This document shows positions 15,899 to 24,159 of a stretch of 64,000 bases of DNA, piece by piece. Location: positions 1,736,001 to 1,800,000 of the forward strand of contig CBDCAA010000008.1 in the NCBI GenBank assembly GCA_965213855.1, in the 5' to 3' direction. The notes beneath the pieces were generated by a model, which did no database searches, was not told the origin of the DNA, and saw only the letters and a list, made by a program, of their open reading frames with translations. Numbering within the stretch: the first letter of the stretch is position 1; each line of letters begins with the position of its first letter. The DNA comes from JBBROS01 sp965213855 (GTDB lineage Bacteria; Pseudomonadota; Alphaproteobacteria; Acetobacterales; Acetobacteraceae). The translations under genes and the position numbers were made by a program.

Positions 15899-17055
15899 AC
15901 CGGCGGGGGCGCCGGCGCCTTGCGCTGGAAGGGATAGGCGAATTGCCGCCACAGCCCCTTGGGCAGCGGATCGCCCGCGACCCCGTAATGCTCCGGCCAC
16001 CGGTCCGCCGGCATGTGATAGGTGCCGAATAGCCGGTCCAGCACGGGCAGGTGCGCTGCATAGTTGATGTCGATCGCCTCCTTGTCGCTTCCGTGGTGCC
16101 AGTGGTGGAACAGCGGCGTCGCGACGACATACTTCAATGGACCGAAATCCAGCCCGAAATTCGAGTGGACCAGCCCCGCCTGGAACCCGGCCCAGACGAT
16201 GTAGCACAGCAGCGGCGTGTCGCTGGCGCCCAGCACGAAGGCCGGCAGCAGGACGACGGCCCGCGTCACCATCGGTTCGAAGAAGTGCAGCCGCGACCCG
16301 GCCATCCAGTCCATCCGTTCGACGCTGTGATGGACCGCATGGAACCGCCACAGGGCCGGCACTTCGTGCATCGCGCGATGGGTCGCGTACTCCATCAGGT
16401 CGGCCGTCACCAACACGGCGGCGAACTGCACCACCGCGGGCAACGACCGGAACCACCCCTGCAGGCCCGCATTGATCGACCAGGAGAACAGCGACGGGAC
16501 CGCGCGGACGCTGATGAACAGGAAGATGCCGATCGCCAGGTGGTTGAAGATGAAATACCGGCTGTCGTGCCAGAACTCCGGCCTCAGGATCGGCTGGTCC
16601 GGCTTGTGCGGGACGATCTTCTCCAGCGCGATGAACGTCGCCGCCGTCGCCAGCAGGTCCAGGATGAACCAGTCCAGCCCGATATAGCCAGGCGCGTCGT
16701 AGCGCGGCCCGACCTGGACCGAGCTGCCGCCCAGATACATCGCGACGAGCGTCAGCAGGATGCCGAGCGCGCCCAGCCGCTTCTGCCGATCGAGCACGAA
16801 TGTCAGCAGCCCGAACCCGGCCGAGAACACCATCCCGGCCGCCAGCAGCTTCCGCAGCAGGGGCACGTCGTATCCCGCCCGCAGCGATGGCGTCGTCAGC
16901 GCGTCCGGGAACATGAAGCACAGCACCGCGAGCACGCTGAGCAGCCCCAGCGCGATCGACAGGTAGCCGCTGATCCGGCCCTCGCCCACTTTCAACGGCC
17001 GGTCCCGCTCATCCAGCCTCAGCCGGCGCTCTGGCCCGGGCCCTGTCCCGGTCAC
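15895..17055 (-). CDS. Sterol desaturase/fatty-acid hydroxylase family protein
   Basis: A 386-aa integral membrane di-iron enzyme candidate. The N-terminal 150 residues contain several hydrophobic helices not found in the smallest family members. The C-terminal part has the histidine clusters: HRAMH, HAVHH and HHWHHG, plus RLHFFEP and NFGLDFGP. These ligate two irons for C–H hydroxylation or desaturation of a lipid. The GTG start overlaps the upstream amidohydrolase stop as GTGA, indicating translational coupling. Substrate unknown; hopanoid or fatty-acid modification are options. Last gene of the CobW–amidohydrolase–desaturase operon. Confidence 0.88.
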   Translation of the reverse strand: MTGTGPGPERRLRLDERDRPLKVGEGRISGYLSIALGLLSVLAVLCFMFPDALTTPSLRAGYDVPLLRKLLAAGMVFSAGFGLLTFVLDRQKRLGALGILLTLVAMYLGGSSVQVGPRYDAPGYIGLDWFILDLLATAATFIALEKIVPHKPDQPILRPEFWHDSRYFIFNHLAIGIFLFISVRAVPSLFSWSINAGLQGWFRSLPAVVQFAAVLVTADLMEYATHRAMHEVPALWRFHAVHHSVERMDWMAGSRLHFFEPMVTRAVVLLPAFVLGASDTPLLCYIVWAGFQAGLVHSNFGLDFGPLKYVVATPLFHHWHHGSDKEAIDINYAAHLPVLDRLFGTYHMPADRWPEHYGVAGDPLPKGLWRQFAYPFQRKAPAPPPV

Positions 17056-17957
17056 GCCGGTCGCTCCGTCTCGGTGGGAGCCGCGGCCGACTGCGCCGTC
17101 GCGACCGCGTCCTCCAAACCGAGAATGCGGAGGATGTTCTGGCTGAACAGCTTCTCGACGACGCCCGGTTTCAGGCCCTGCATCTCCCACTCGTCGAGCG
17201 TCTGGCCCGGGCTCCAGCCGGGGTAGTCGGACCCGAACATCACCTTGTCCTGGAGGCGGCGCGACATCTCGTGCTTCAGCGCCGGCGGGATGTATTTCGG
17301 CCCCCAGCCGGACACGTCGATCGACACGTTTCCCTTGTGCAGCGCGACCGCGATCAGCTCCTCCGTCCAGGGCCAGCCGGGGTGCGCGGCCACGATGTTC
17401 AGCCGCGGGAAGTCGGCCGCGATGTTGTCCAGATGCGGGATCGGCCGGGCGTATTCGAGCTTGAAGCCGAGCCCGCCCGGCTCCCCGGCGCCGATCGCCG
17501 TCGTGCCGCAATGGATCAGCGCCGGCGCGCCCAGGTCCTGCAGCAGCTCCCAGATGGGGTAGAACATGCGGTCCGACGGGGCGAACGCCTGGACCGGCGG
17601 CTGATACTTGATGCCCTTCAGGCCCAGCGTGCGGATCGCGTGCTCGATCGCTTCCAGCCCGGCCCGGCCCCGCCACGGGTCCACCATGCCCCAGCCCGGC
17701 AGGAACACGTCCGGGTGCCGGGCGCTCAGCCCCGCGACCTCCTCGTTGCTGAACACCGGGTCGCCGGTGCCGTGCGCTGAATCCCAGGCGATCGGCATGC
17801 CGACCACGTCGTCGCGCCGGAACTCGGCGACGATGTCCGCCTCCGGCCGGGCGCCGAAGCGGCCGCCGAACATGCGCTGCGCGGCGGGCATGAACAGCGC
17901 GCTGGCGTCCGCATAGGCCTGGGTCATCGGGTGGATGTGGATGTCGATGGCGCGCAC
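17052..17957 (-). CDS. Amidohydrolase family protein (ACMSD-like)
   Basis: A 301-aa TIM-barrel metal hydrolase or decarboxylase of the amidohydrolase-2 group. The N-terminus MRAIDIHIHPMTQ provides the HxH metal ligands. NIVAAHPGWPW carries a third His and FGSDYPGWSPGQTL the catalytic aspartate region. Members decarboxylate or hydrolyse aromatic or lactone substrates; the exact reaction is not readable here. It is coupled downstream to the desaturase (GTGA) and lies 18 bases after the CobW gene, which might supply its metal. That metal-delivery link is inference. Confidence 0.88.
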   Translation of the reverse strand: MRAIDIHIHPMTQAYADASALFMPAAQRMFGGRFGARPEADIVAEFRRDDVVGMPIAWDSAHGTGDPVFSNEEVAGLSARHPDVFLPGWGMVDPWRGRAGLEAIEHAIRTLGLKGIKYQPPVQAFAPSDRMFYPIWELLQDLGAPALIHCGTTAIGAGEPGGLGFKLEYARPIPHLDNIAADFPRLNIVAAHPGWPWTEELIAVALHKGNVSIDVSGWGPKYIPPALKHEMSRRLQDKVMFGSDYPGWSPGQTLDEWEMQGLKPGVVEKLFSQNILRILGLEDAVATAQSAAAPTETERPA

Positions 17958-17975
17958 GGTATCGTCCTCTCCGGT

Positions 17976-18968
17976 CTAATCGCTCGGGTGGGCCAGCAGC
18001 GTATCCCAACCCTGCCTGACCGCCGCCTCCTCGACACCCTGGGTGATCAGCACCAGGCGCGTGCCATGATCCTCGTCCGGCCAGCGCTCCAGTGCCACCG
18101 GCGGATGCAGCACGTGGTGCACGCCCTGGAGCACCACCGGCCGGTCCGAACCGGCCACGTTGACGATCCCCTTGATCCGCAGCAGCTGCTCGCCCATGCC
18201 GACGCGCTTGCCCCGCAGCCACGCATCGAACGCGCGCCACGGCAGCGGCGCGGCCGCCGTCAGCACCGTCGCCTGGGTGACGGTCTCGTGCCCCGTGGTC
18301 GCGATGCGCAAGGTCAGCCGCAGATCGGGCGGCGCCGGGCCGTTCGGGTCAAGGAAGTGGGGGGAGAACAAGGCGGCCGGATCGATCGCGCCATTCCGGA
18401 CATCCAGCACGGGGGCGATCGGGTTCAAGCTGCCGAGGCGCTCCCGCAAGCGTTCCGTCGCAGAGGCCGAGGCCAGGTCCGTCTTGGTCAGCACCAGCCG
18501 GGTCGCGAGCGCCGCCTGCTTGGCCGCTTCCGGGTGCTTGTCCAGCTGCCCGCTGCCGAACACTGCGTCGACGGTCGTGGTGATGCCATCCAGCCGCAAC
18601 ACGCGGGACATGGCAGGATTGCGCATCAGCGCCTGCGCCAGCGGCGCCGGGTCAGCCAGGCCGGACGGTTCCACGATCAGCCGCACAAACCGCGGCACTT
18701 CGCCCGCACCGCGTCGGCTGAAGATCCGCATCACGGCATCCTCCACGTCTCCGGCCAGGTTGCAGCACAGGCAGCCATTGGCCAGCACGACGGTCTTGTC
18801 GACGCCATGGTCGATCAATTGGTGGTCCACCGGCACGGCGCCGAACTCGTTGATCGCGACGGCGGTGTCGGCCATCCGCGCGTCGCGCAGCACGCCGTTG
18901 AGCAGCGTGGTCTTGCCGCTGCCCAGGAATCCGCTGAGCAGCGCGACCGGCAAGCGCTGCCGGTCCAT
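17976..18968 (-). CDS. CobW/COG0523 family GTP-binding metallochaperone
   Basis: A 330-aa G3E GTPase. Walker A is GFLGSGKTT (13–21), followed by AVAINEFGAV (38–45) and the metal-binding GCLCC (65–69). LIVEPSGLADP and LVLTKTDLA (G4-like) follow. The C-terminal CobW_C domain includes RAFDAWLRGKRV and RLVLITQGVE. Such proteins deliver Zn2+, Co2+ or Fe2+ to client enzymes using GTP. The client is unknown; the adjacent metal-dependent amidohydrolase is the obvious candidate. I chose the ATG before DRQRLPVALLSG since upstream in-frame sequence (to 19151) looks non-coding and no better ribosome site exists. Start confidence is moderate. Confidence 0.9.
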   Translation of the reverse strand: MDRQRLPVALLSGFLGSGKTTLLNGVLRDARMADTAVAINEFGAVPVDHQLIDHGVDKTVVLANGCLCCNLAGDVEDAVMRIFSRRGAGEVPRFVRLIVEPSGLADPAPLAQALMRNPAMSRVLRLDGITTTVDAVFGSGQLDKHPEAAKQAALATRLVLTKTDLASASATERLRERLGSLNPIAPVLDVRNGAIDPAALFSPHFLDPNGPAPPDLRLTLRIATTGHETVTQATVLTAAAPLPWRAFDAWLRGKRVGMGEQLLRIKGIVNVAGSDRPVVLQGVHHVLHPPVALERWPDEDHGTRLVLITQGVEEAAVRQGWDTLLAHPSD

Positions 18969-19101
18969 GGCCTCGGGCAGGAAGGCGCGGCTCGGGTTCA
19001 CGCGAACAAGGGGGTCGTGATCAGGGTCAAGGTTTGGGTCCCAGCGCTTCGCCGTCGATGAGAATGGGTGAGGATCGAGTGTGACGCCAAGCCGCCCTAC
19101 C

Positions 19102-19127
19102 GGAACCTGACAGACATGTCTCCCGTC
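19102..19127 (+). promoter_or_regulatory. Candidate EcfG-type general-stress promoter upstream of the DUF892 gene
   Basis: GGAAC at 19102–19106 and CGTC at 19124–19127 with a 17-base spacer. The alphaproteobacterial sigma-EcfG consensus is GGAAC–N16/17–CGTT, so only the last base differs. It lies about 100 bases upstream of the DUF892 start. Genes of this kind are common members of the general stress regulon. Confidence 0.4.
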
Positions 19128-19224
19128 AAGCCGGCGGCGAACGCAAATCATTCTGATCCGAACCGGTGCATCCCGGCTAGCGGCACGCGCGTTCGCCCGG
19201 CTCGACCACTAAAAGGAGTGCACT

Positions 19225-19722
19225 ATGAGCGACACGAATGCGGTGAAGGAGATCTACCTGACCGGGCTGCGCAATCAACACGCGGTCGAGACGCAGGCGA
19301 TCGGGACCATCCAGAACGAATTGCCGCGCATGCAAAACTACCCGGACCTGCATGCCCGGATGCAGCAGGACAAGGACCGGTCCGTGACGCAAGCCGCCCG
19401 GCTCGACGACCTGCTCGCCAAGCACGGCAGCAGCAAGTCGGTGGCCAAGGAAGCGATGACCGGCGCGGTCGCGACTGTGGCGGGGTTCGTCCACGCGGCG
19501 GCGTCGGACGAGGTGCTGAAGGACGTGCTGGCGGCGGTCGGCTTCAAGGCCTACGAGATCGGGTCCTACAAGGTGCTCATCGCGCTTGCCGAAGCGGCGG
19601 GCGCGAGCGCGGACACGGCCGTGCTGCAGCAGTCGATGCAGGAGGAGCAAGAAATGGGCGATTGGCTCGGCAGCCACCTTCCCGCCTTCGTGCACGCCTA
19701 CCTGCAACAACCCAAGGCGTGA
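19225..19722 (+). CDS. DUF892 (YciF/YciE-type) ferritin-like protein
   Basis: A 165-aa all-helical cytoplasmic protein starting at an ATG seven bases after AAGGAG, the best ribosome site in this area. The pattern EIYLTGLRNQHAVETQAIGT, ELPRMQ, LHARMQQDKDRSVTQAARLD, FKAYEIGSYKVLIALAEAAG and QQSMQEEQEMGDWLGSHLPAF repeats the helix motifs of DUF892, a ferritin-like fold used in stress and desiccation responses. A likely EcfG promoter lies upstream. No signal peptide. The exact biochemical role of the family is unknown. Confidence 0.88.
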   Translation: MSDTNAVKEIYLTGLRNQHAVETQAIGTIQNELPRMQNYPDLHARMQQDKDRSVTQAARLDDLLAKHGSSKSVAKEAMTGAVATVAGFVHAAASDEVLKDVLAAVGFKAYEIGSYKVLIALAEAAGASADTAVLQQSMQEEQEMGDWLGSHLPAFVHAYLQQPKA

Positions 19723-19730
19723 CGGCCAGC

Positions 19731-19765
19731 GCACCTCCGAGCCTTCGTGCTAGGTAAGGAGGTGC
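19731..19765 (+). terminator. Stem-loop after the DUF892 gene
   Basis: GCACCTCC (19731–19738) pairs with GGAGGTGC (19758–19765), an 8-bp perfect stem with a 19-base loop, nine bases after the stop. No T-run follows, so termination is uncertain; it may act as a 3' stabiliser. Confidence 0.4.
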
Positions 19766-20012
19766 GCCGCCTGGCGCGAACGGCGCACATGCCGCATCGC
19801 CCGGCCGAGCGGACACGAGCGTGTGCGATGCCGGCAACCACGCGAAATCGCCGCTAAGCGGCAGAAAGACCGCGTGCGGTCGCGGCCGCATCAATCTCCC
19901 GCGGATCTGCAGTGTTGCGAGGCCAATCCGGACTCCGATGCGTGGGTTTCGACGCCGTCTTTCGTCGCAAGACGCGCTTGGCACGAGTGCTATGGCGGCG
20001 AGGGCGGCGGCG

Positions 20013-20038
20013 CACTGAGTCGCTGCACTGAGTGGCTG
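20013..20038. repeat. Tandem 13-bp direct repeat
   Basis: CACTGAGTCGCTG (20013–20025) is followed immediately by CACTGAGTGGCTG (20026–20038), one mismatch in 13. It ends 27 bases before the start of the isochorismatase-like gene and could be a regulator site or simple duplication. Confidence 0.6.
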
Positions 20039-20065
20039 TCCCGAACCGAAGCCGGAGCCGACCCG

Positions 20066-20683
20066 ATGATGAACCTGTTCACCACCGAAAACGCTGCGAT
20101 GCTGCTGATCGATCACCAGCGTGGAACCATCAAGCTGGCCGTGTCGACCCCATATGACGAGATCGTCCGCAACACGCGGGCCTTGGCGCGAACGGCGGTC
20201 GAGACGCGGATGCCCCTGGTGCTCACGTCGAGCCAGGAGGACCACTTCCAGGGCATGCTGCTCGACGACCTGCAGACGATCGCACCCGAGGCCTACGGGT
20301 TGCGCGTCAAGCGCCCGGGCGTCGTCGATTGCTGGCAGTATGAGCCGTTCAAGGCGGCCGTCGAGGCGACGGGCCGCCGCAAGCTGATCATGGCCGGGCT
20401 GACGAATGACGTGTGCATCGTCTATCCCGCGATCAGCGCCGTCGAGGACGGGTTCGACGTGCAGGTGGTCGCCGACGCAGGCGGCTCGCCGACCACGGCG
20501 GCCGACGAGGCGGCGCTGCAGCGCATGGCCCGGCACGGCGTCACGATCACGTCGACGAACCAGGTCATGGCGGAGCTCGCGACCGACTGGGCCAGCCCCA
20601 AGGGTGCGGCCATCCAGGGGATCATGTACCAGGAGGTCCTGAAGCGCCTCGTCGAGGGTGCACCGCAGGCCGCGGCGGCCTGA
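20066..20683 (+). CDS. Isochorismatase-like cysteine hydrolase (YcaC type)
   Basis: A 205-aa cytoplasmic hydrolase. Asp16 in LLIDHQRG, Lys82 in LRVKRPGVVD and Cys117 in AGLTNDVCIVY fit the Asp-Lys-Cys triad. The cis-peptide region and length match YcaC-like members. Substrate unknown; the family hydrolyses amides or isochorismate-like ethers. Start chosen at the first of two adjacent ATGs (20066), with GGAGCCGA upstream. It is followed six bases later by the superoxide dismutase gene, so both are probably one transcript in the stress-related cluster. Confidence 0.88.
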   Translation: MMNLFTTENAAMLLIDHQRGTIKLAVSTPYDEIVRNTRALARTAVETRMPLVLTSSQEDHFQGMLLDDLQTIAPEAYGLRVKRPGVVDCWQYEPFKAAVEATGRRKLIMAGLTNDVCIVYPAISAVEDGFDVQVVADAGGSPTTAADEAALQRMARHGVTITSTNQVMAELATDWASPKGAAIQGIMYQEVLKRLVEGAPQAAAA

Positions 20684-20689
20684 CCGGCA

Positions 20690-21358
20690 ATGGATGCTAC
20701 CGCTCCGCCGGTCGGCCCGTATGTGCTGGCGCCGCTCAAGTTCGCCTACGATGCGCTCCAGCCGGTGATCGACGCCGAGACGATGCAGCTGCATCACGGC
20801 AAGCACCATCAGGGCTACATCGATGCGGTGAACGCCGCGCTCGACAAGCATCCGCAGTGGCTGGGCAAGACCATCGAAGAGGTCCTGCGCCATCTGCCGG
20901 AGCTGCCCGACGATATCCGCGAGACGGTGCGCAACCAGGGGGGCGGGCATGCGAACCACCAGTTCTTCTGGAAGATCCTGACGCCGGGTGGCGCGCCGGA
21001 GGGGCCGCAGGGCGACCTGCGCGCCGCGATCGATGCGCAGTTCGGGTCCTATGAGGCGTTCAAGGCCGATTTCGAAGCAGCCGGCGCCAGGCTGTTCGGT
21101 TCGGGCTGGGTGTTCCTGGTGGCGCACCCGAAGGAAGATTTCCGGCTGGAGATCCTGACCCTGCCGAACCAGGACAGCGTGCTCGAGCTGGATCATCCGT
21201 CGCCGGGCCTCCTCGCCTGCGATGTCTGGGAACATGCCTACTACCTCCAGCATCGCAACCGCCGGGCCGACTGGCTTCGGGCGTGGTGGGGCGTGGTGAA
21301 CTGGCCCTATGTCGCCGAACGCCTGGCAGGCGTACGGGCGGGCCGCAAGCAGCTTTAG
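20690..21358 (+). CDS. sodA: Superoxide dismutase, Fe/Mn family, Mn-type residues
   Basis: A 222-aa enzyme that dismutates superoxide. Predicted metal ligands are His35 (in LHHGKHHQGY), His90 (GGHANH), Asp178 and His182 (DVWEHAYYL). The residues that separate metals favour manganese: GGHANHQFFW has glycine where Fe-type enzymes have the active-site glutamine, and that glutamine appears instead as Gln161 in PNQDS. No signal peptide, so cytoplasmic. Lies directly after the isochorismatase-like gene. The insert around 45–80 is normal for dimeric/tetrameric bacterial enzymes. Confidence 0.94.
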   Translation: MDATAPPVGPYVLAPLKFAYDALQPVIDAETMQLHHGKHHQGYIDAVNAALDKHPQWLGKTIEEVLRHLPELPDDIRETVRNQGGGHANHQFFWKILTPGGAPEGPQGDLRAAIDAQFGSYEAFKADFEAAGARLFGSGWVFLVAHPKEDFRLEILTLPNQDSVLELDHPSPGLLACDVWEHAYYLQHRNRRADWLRAWWGVVNWPYVAERLAGVRAGRKQL

Positions 21359-21416
21359 GGATGGCAGGCATGGACGGGACCGACCCGCACCGGGCGCGCG
21401 AACGGGGAGCCCACGC

Positions 21417-21824
21417 GTGACCGGCCCAACCGCGCTGTCGTTCGGCGAGGCCTGGATCGCGGCCTACTTCGCCGAGGTCGACCGCATGGACCCGGATGGT
21501 CTGATGGCCTGGTATGCCGAGGATTGCAGCTTCCGCTTCGCCAGCCAGCCGCGGGTCGAAGGCAAGGCGGCAATCCGGCAGGTGCTTGCCGGGTTCTACG
21601 GATCGATCCGATCGATGCGCCATCACCGGACCGGGGTCTGGGTGGACGCGGACGCGCCCAGCGGCGTGTGGGAAGCCGACGTGACCTTCGTCATGCCCGA
21701 CGGCCGGCCGGTATCGGTACCCGCGGTGAGCGTACTTCGATTGCGCGGCGGCCTCGTCCATGATTTCCGCTTCGTGATGGATGCGAGCGCCTTGCGGGAC
21801 ACGGCCCAAGGGACCGTTCAATGA
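21417..21824 (+). CDS. SnoaL/NTF2-like small protein
   Basis: A 135-aa alpha+beta cone protein with GTG start preceded by GGGGAG at seven bases. The pattern AWIAAYFAEVDRMDPDGLMA, WYAEDCSFRFASQP, VEGKAAIRQVLAGFYGSI and VFEW-like strands is typical of SnoaL-like domains, which may bind or isomerise small hydrophobic molecules or serve as dimer scaffolds. Function unknown. The stop overlaps the following dienelactone hydrolase start as ATGA, so the two are translationally coupled. Confidence 0.82.
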   Translation: MTGPTALSFGEAWIAAYFAEVDRMDPDGLMAWYAEDCSFRFASQPRVEGKAAIRQVLAGFYGSIRSMRHHRTGVWVDADAPSGVWEADVTFVMPDGRPVSVPAVSVLRLRGGLVHDFRFVMDASALRDTAQGTVQ

Positions 21825-22570
21825 GCGGCGGCTGGATCGACTACACGGACCAGTCCGTGCCGCTGCGCGGCTGGCTCTCGACCCCGGCTGGCGGGTCGGG
21901 CCCGGGCGTGGTGGTCGTGCACACGTTTCGCGGGCTGCAGGACCGGATCCGGCACCGCGCCGACCGCCTGGCCACCATGGGCTATGCCGCTTTCGCGTTG
22001 GACGTGTTCGGCATGGACGAGCACGGGGCGCCCATCCTGCCTACGACGCACGACGCCGGGCTCGCTACCATCAAGCCGTTCACGGCCGATCGGGCGATGT
22101 TCCGGCGCCGGTTGCGGGCCGGGCTCGATGCGCTGCTCGCGCAGCCTGCCTGCACCGGCCGAGCGGCCGCGATCGGCTACTGCTTCGGTGGAGCCGGCGT
22201 GTTGGAGATGGCGCGGGACGGCCAGCCGCTCGCGGGCGTCGTGAGCCTGCACGGCGAACTCTCGACCGCGCTGCCTGCCGCGCCCGGGGCGGTCGGCGCA
22301 AAGGTTCTGGTGCTGCACGGCGACGCCGATCCGGTCGTCAAGCCTGCTACGCTTTCGCAGTTCATGGACGAGATGCGGGCGGCCGGCGCCGACTGGGAGA
22401 TCGACATCTACGCAGGCGCGGAACACAGCTTCACGGGCGAGGGGCTTGGTCCCGACCCGGATCCGACCGCCGAATACAACGCCCAAGCCGAGACGCGGTC
22501 CTGGGCGCGGCAGGCGGACTTCCTCGCCGAAGTGTTGGGGCCGGGCAAGAGAGCGGGAGCAGCATCATGA
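21821..22570 (+). CDS. Dienelactone hydrolase family protein
   Basis: A 249-aa alpha/beta hydrolase. The nucleophile is Cys121 in AAIGYCFGGAG, with Asp170 (LHGDADPVV) and His202 (AEHSFTGEG) completing a Cys-Asp-His triad, as in carboxymethylenebutenolidase. GVVVVHTFRGLQD supplies the oxyanion region. No aromatic ring-cleavage genes are nearby apart from the VOC gene at 14.6 kb, so a true dienelactone substrate is not shown. It sits between the SnoaL-like and YceI genes with four-base overlaps on both sides. Confidence 0.9.
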   Translation: MSGGWIDYTDQSVPLRGWLSTPAGGSGPGVVVVHTFRGLQDRIRHRADRLATMGYAAFALDVFGMDEHGAPILPTTHDAGLATIKPFTADRAMFRRRLRAGLDALLAQPACTGRAAAIGYCFGGAGVLEMARDGQPLAGVVSLHGELSTALPAAPGAVGAKVLVLHGDADPVVKPATLSQFMDEMRAAGADWEIDIYAGAEHSFTGEGLGPDPDPTAEYNAQAETRSWARQADFLAEVLGPGKRAGAAS

Positions 22571-23115
22571 CGGAGATCGCGCCGGCCGGCCGCTATCTTG
22601 CCGACGTCAACCATTCCAGCGTGCTCTGGCGCATCAAACATATGGGGCTGGCCTGGTACACGGGCCGTTTCACGCGTTTCGACGCCGTGCTCGACTTCGA
22701 TCCCGCGGCGATCGAAGCCACGCGCCTGGTCGCGACCGTCGAGGTGGGATCGGTCCGTGCCGAATACCAGGGCACCGACAAGGATTGGGATCGGGAGCTG
22801 GCCGATAAGCCGGAGCTGCTGCATGCGCTGGCCCATCCACAGGCGGTGTTCACGTCGCAGACCGTGGAACGCACCGGGGACGCCGCTGCGGACGTGTCGG
22901 GCGAGCTCGCGTTCCGGGGCTTCGCCCGCCCGCTGCGGCTTGCTGTCACCTACAATGGCGCCCTGCTCAAGGACCCGTTCGGGCGTACGCTGATCGGGTT
23001 TTCGGCGACCGGGACCATGACCCGCTCCGACTGGGGGCTTGTGTTCTTTCTCGGCCCGCTCATGCCGGAGGAGGTGCAGCTGATCATCGAGGCGGAGCTG
23101 GTGCTGCAGCCCTAG
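22567..23115 (+). CDS. YceI-family protein without signal peptide
   Basis: A 182-aa lipocalin-like beta barrel: GRYLADVNHSSVLWRIKHMG at the start and GELAFRGFARPLRLAVTYNG, with TRSDWGLV near the end. YceI proteins bind isoprenoid quinones or other amphiphiles. Most are periplasmic, but this one begins directly with the barrel and has no export signal, so a cytoplasmic location is likely. ATG inside the ATGA overlap with the dienelactone hydrolase gene. Confidence 0.9.
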   Translation: MTEIAPAGRYLADVNHSSVLWRIKHMGLAWYTGRFTRFDAVLDFDPAAIEATRLVATVEVGSVRAEYQGTDKDWDRELADKPELLHALAHPQAVFTSQTVERTGDAAADVSGELAFRGFARPLRLAVTYNGALLKDPFGRTLIGFSATGTMTRSDWGLVFFLGPLMPEEVQLIIEAELVLQP

Positions 23116-23229
23116 GCGGGCATGGGCGGGCGGGGTCGGCAGACGCCGGCTTACCCGGGATGCGCAACTTGCGTGAGGAACGAATTCAGCGAAATCTCGC
23201 CCAACCATCAATAATCCGGAGCACGCGGC

Positions 23230-24141
23230 ATGAGCTGGCTGACCGACATCGAGCCGAGTGCCGAGGCGACGGGCGGCCATGTGGACCTGGTCGTCGAACC
23301 CGGGGTGAAGGATCTCGGCAGCTTTCGCGTGCGCCGCGCGCTGCCCAGCGAGCAGCGGCGGATGGTGGGCCCGTTCATCTTCCTCGATCACATGGGCCCG
23401 GCGCGGTTCGAGCCGGGCGACGGCATGGACGTTCGCCCGCACCCGCATATCGGGCTGGCGACCCTCACCTACCTCGTGGAGGGCGGTATCCGGCACCGTG
23501 ACACGCTGGGCACGGTGGCCGACATCGCGCCGGGTGACGTGAACTGGATGACGGCCGGGCGGGGCATCGCCCATTCCGAGCGCACCGCGCCCGAGCGGCG
23601 GGCAAGCGGGCAGCGCATGCAGGGGATCCAAAGCTGGATCGCGCTCCCACGCGCCCATGAGGAGGACGCGCCCGCGTTCTTCCACCACGACGCGGGCGAC
23701 TTGCCGCATCTGGACGACCAGGGCGTGCGGCTCCGGCTGATCGTGGGGCAGGCGTATGGCCAGCGCTCGCCGGTGGCGACGGATTGGAGCATGGTCTATG
23801 CCGACGCGGCGCTGGACGCCGGGCGGTCCCTGCCGCTGCCGGACCAGCATGCGGAGCGGGCAGTGTATGTCGTCGCCGGAGAGATCGAGATCGCTGGCGA
23901 AGCGTTCGGGGCGCATCGGCTGCTGGTGTTCCGGCCGGGCGATCGGATCACGGTCCGGGCAAAGACGGCGAGCCGGCTGATCGTGCTCGGCGGGGAGCCG
24001 ATGGATGGTCCGCGGCATCTCTGGTGGAACTTCGTGCACAGCTCGAAGGACCGGATCGAAGCCGCGAAGGCGGACTGGCGCGCCGGGCGGTTCGGGCTCG
24101 TTCCCGATGACGACCGCGAGTTCATCCCGCTGCCGCAGTAG
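23230..24141 (+). CDS. Pirin family protein (quercetinase-like)
   Basis: A 303-aa double-cupin protein. Metal-binding pattern HPHIGLATLTYLVEG, then DVNWMTAGRGIAHSE supplies the three His and one Glu seen in pirins. The C-terminal cupin (AVYVVAGEIEIAGEAFGAHR) and GGEPMDGPRHLWWNFVHSS are characteristic. Bacterial pirins include quercetin dioxygenases and redox-responsive partners; the substrate here is unknown. A weaker GGAAC–N16–CGCC element lies at 23177–23201 in the 114-base upstream gap. Confidence 0.92.
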   Translation: MSWLTDIEPSAEATGGHVDLVVEPGVKDLGSFRVRRALPSEQRRMVGPFIFLDHMGPARFEPGDGMDVRPHPHIGLATLTYLVEGGIRHRDTLGTVADIAPGDVNWMTAGRGIAHSERTAPERRASGQRMQGIQSWIALPRAHEEDAPAFFHHDAGDLPHLDDQGVRLRLIVGQAYGQRSPVATDWSMVYADAALDAGRSLPLPDQHAERAVYVVAGEIEIAGEAFGAHRLLVFRPGDRITVRAKTASRLIVLGGEPMDGPRHLWWNFVHSSKDRIEAAKADWRAGRFGLVPDDDREFIPLPQ

Positions 24142-24159
24142 CCGGGCTGGGCGCGGCGA

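Larger units (their letters stand above)
19723..20065. other. 343-base non-coding stretch
   Basis: Between the DUF892 and isochorismatase-like genes. An open frame runs in from 19823 in the frame of the downstream gene but has no ribosome site, no protein-like sequence and an unusual Cys/Arg/Ser-rich composition, so I read it as non-coding. The gap holds a stem-loop at its start and a tandem 13-bp repeat just before the downstream gene, both listed separately. Confidence 0.6.

Noticed and set aside
19823..20065. N-terminal extension of the isochorismatase-like gene
   Set aside because: No ribosome-binding site, Cys/Arg/Ser-rich non-conserved sequence, and the domain begins at the ATG at 20066.
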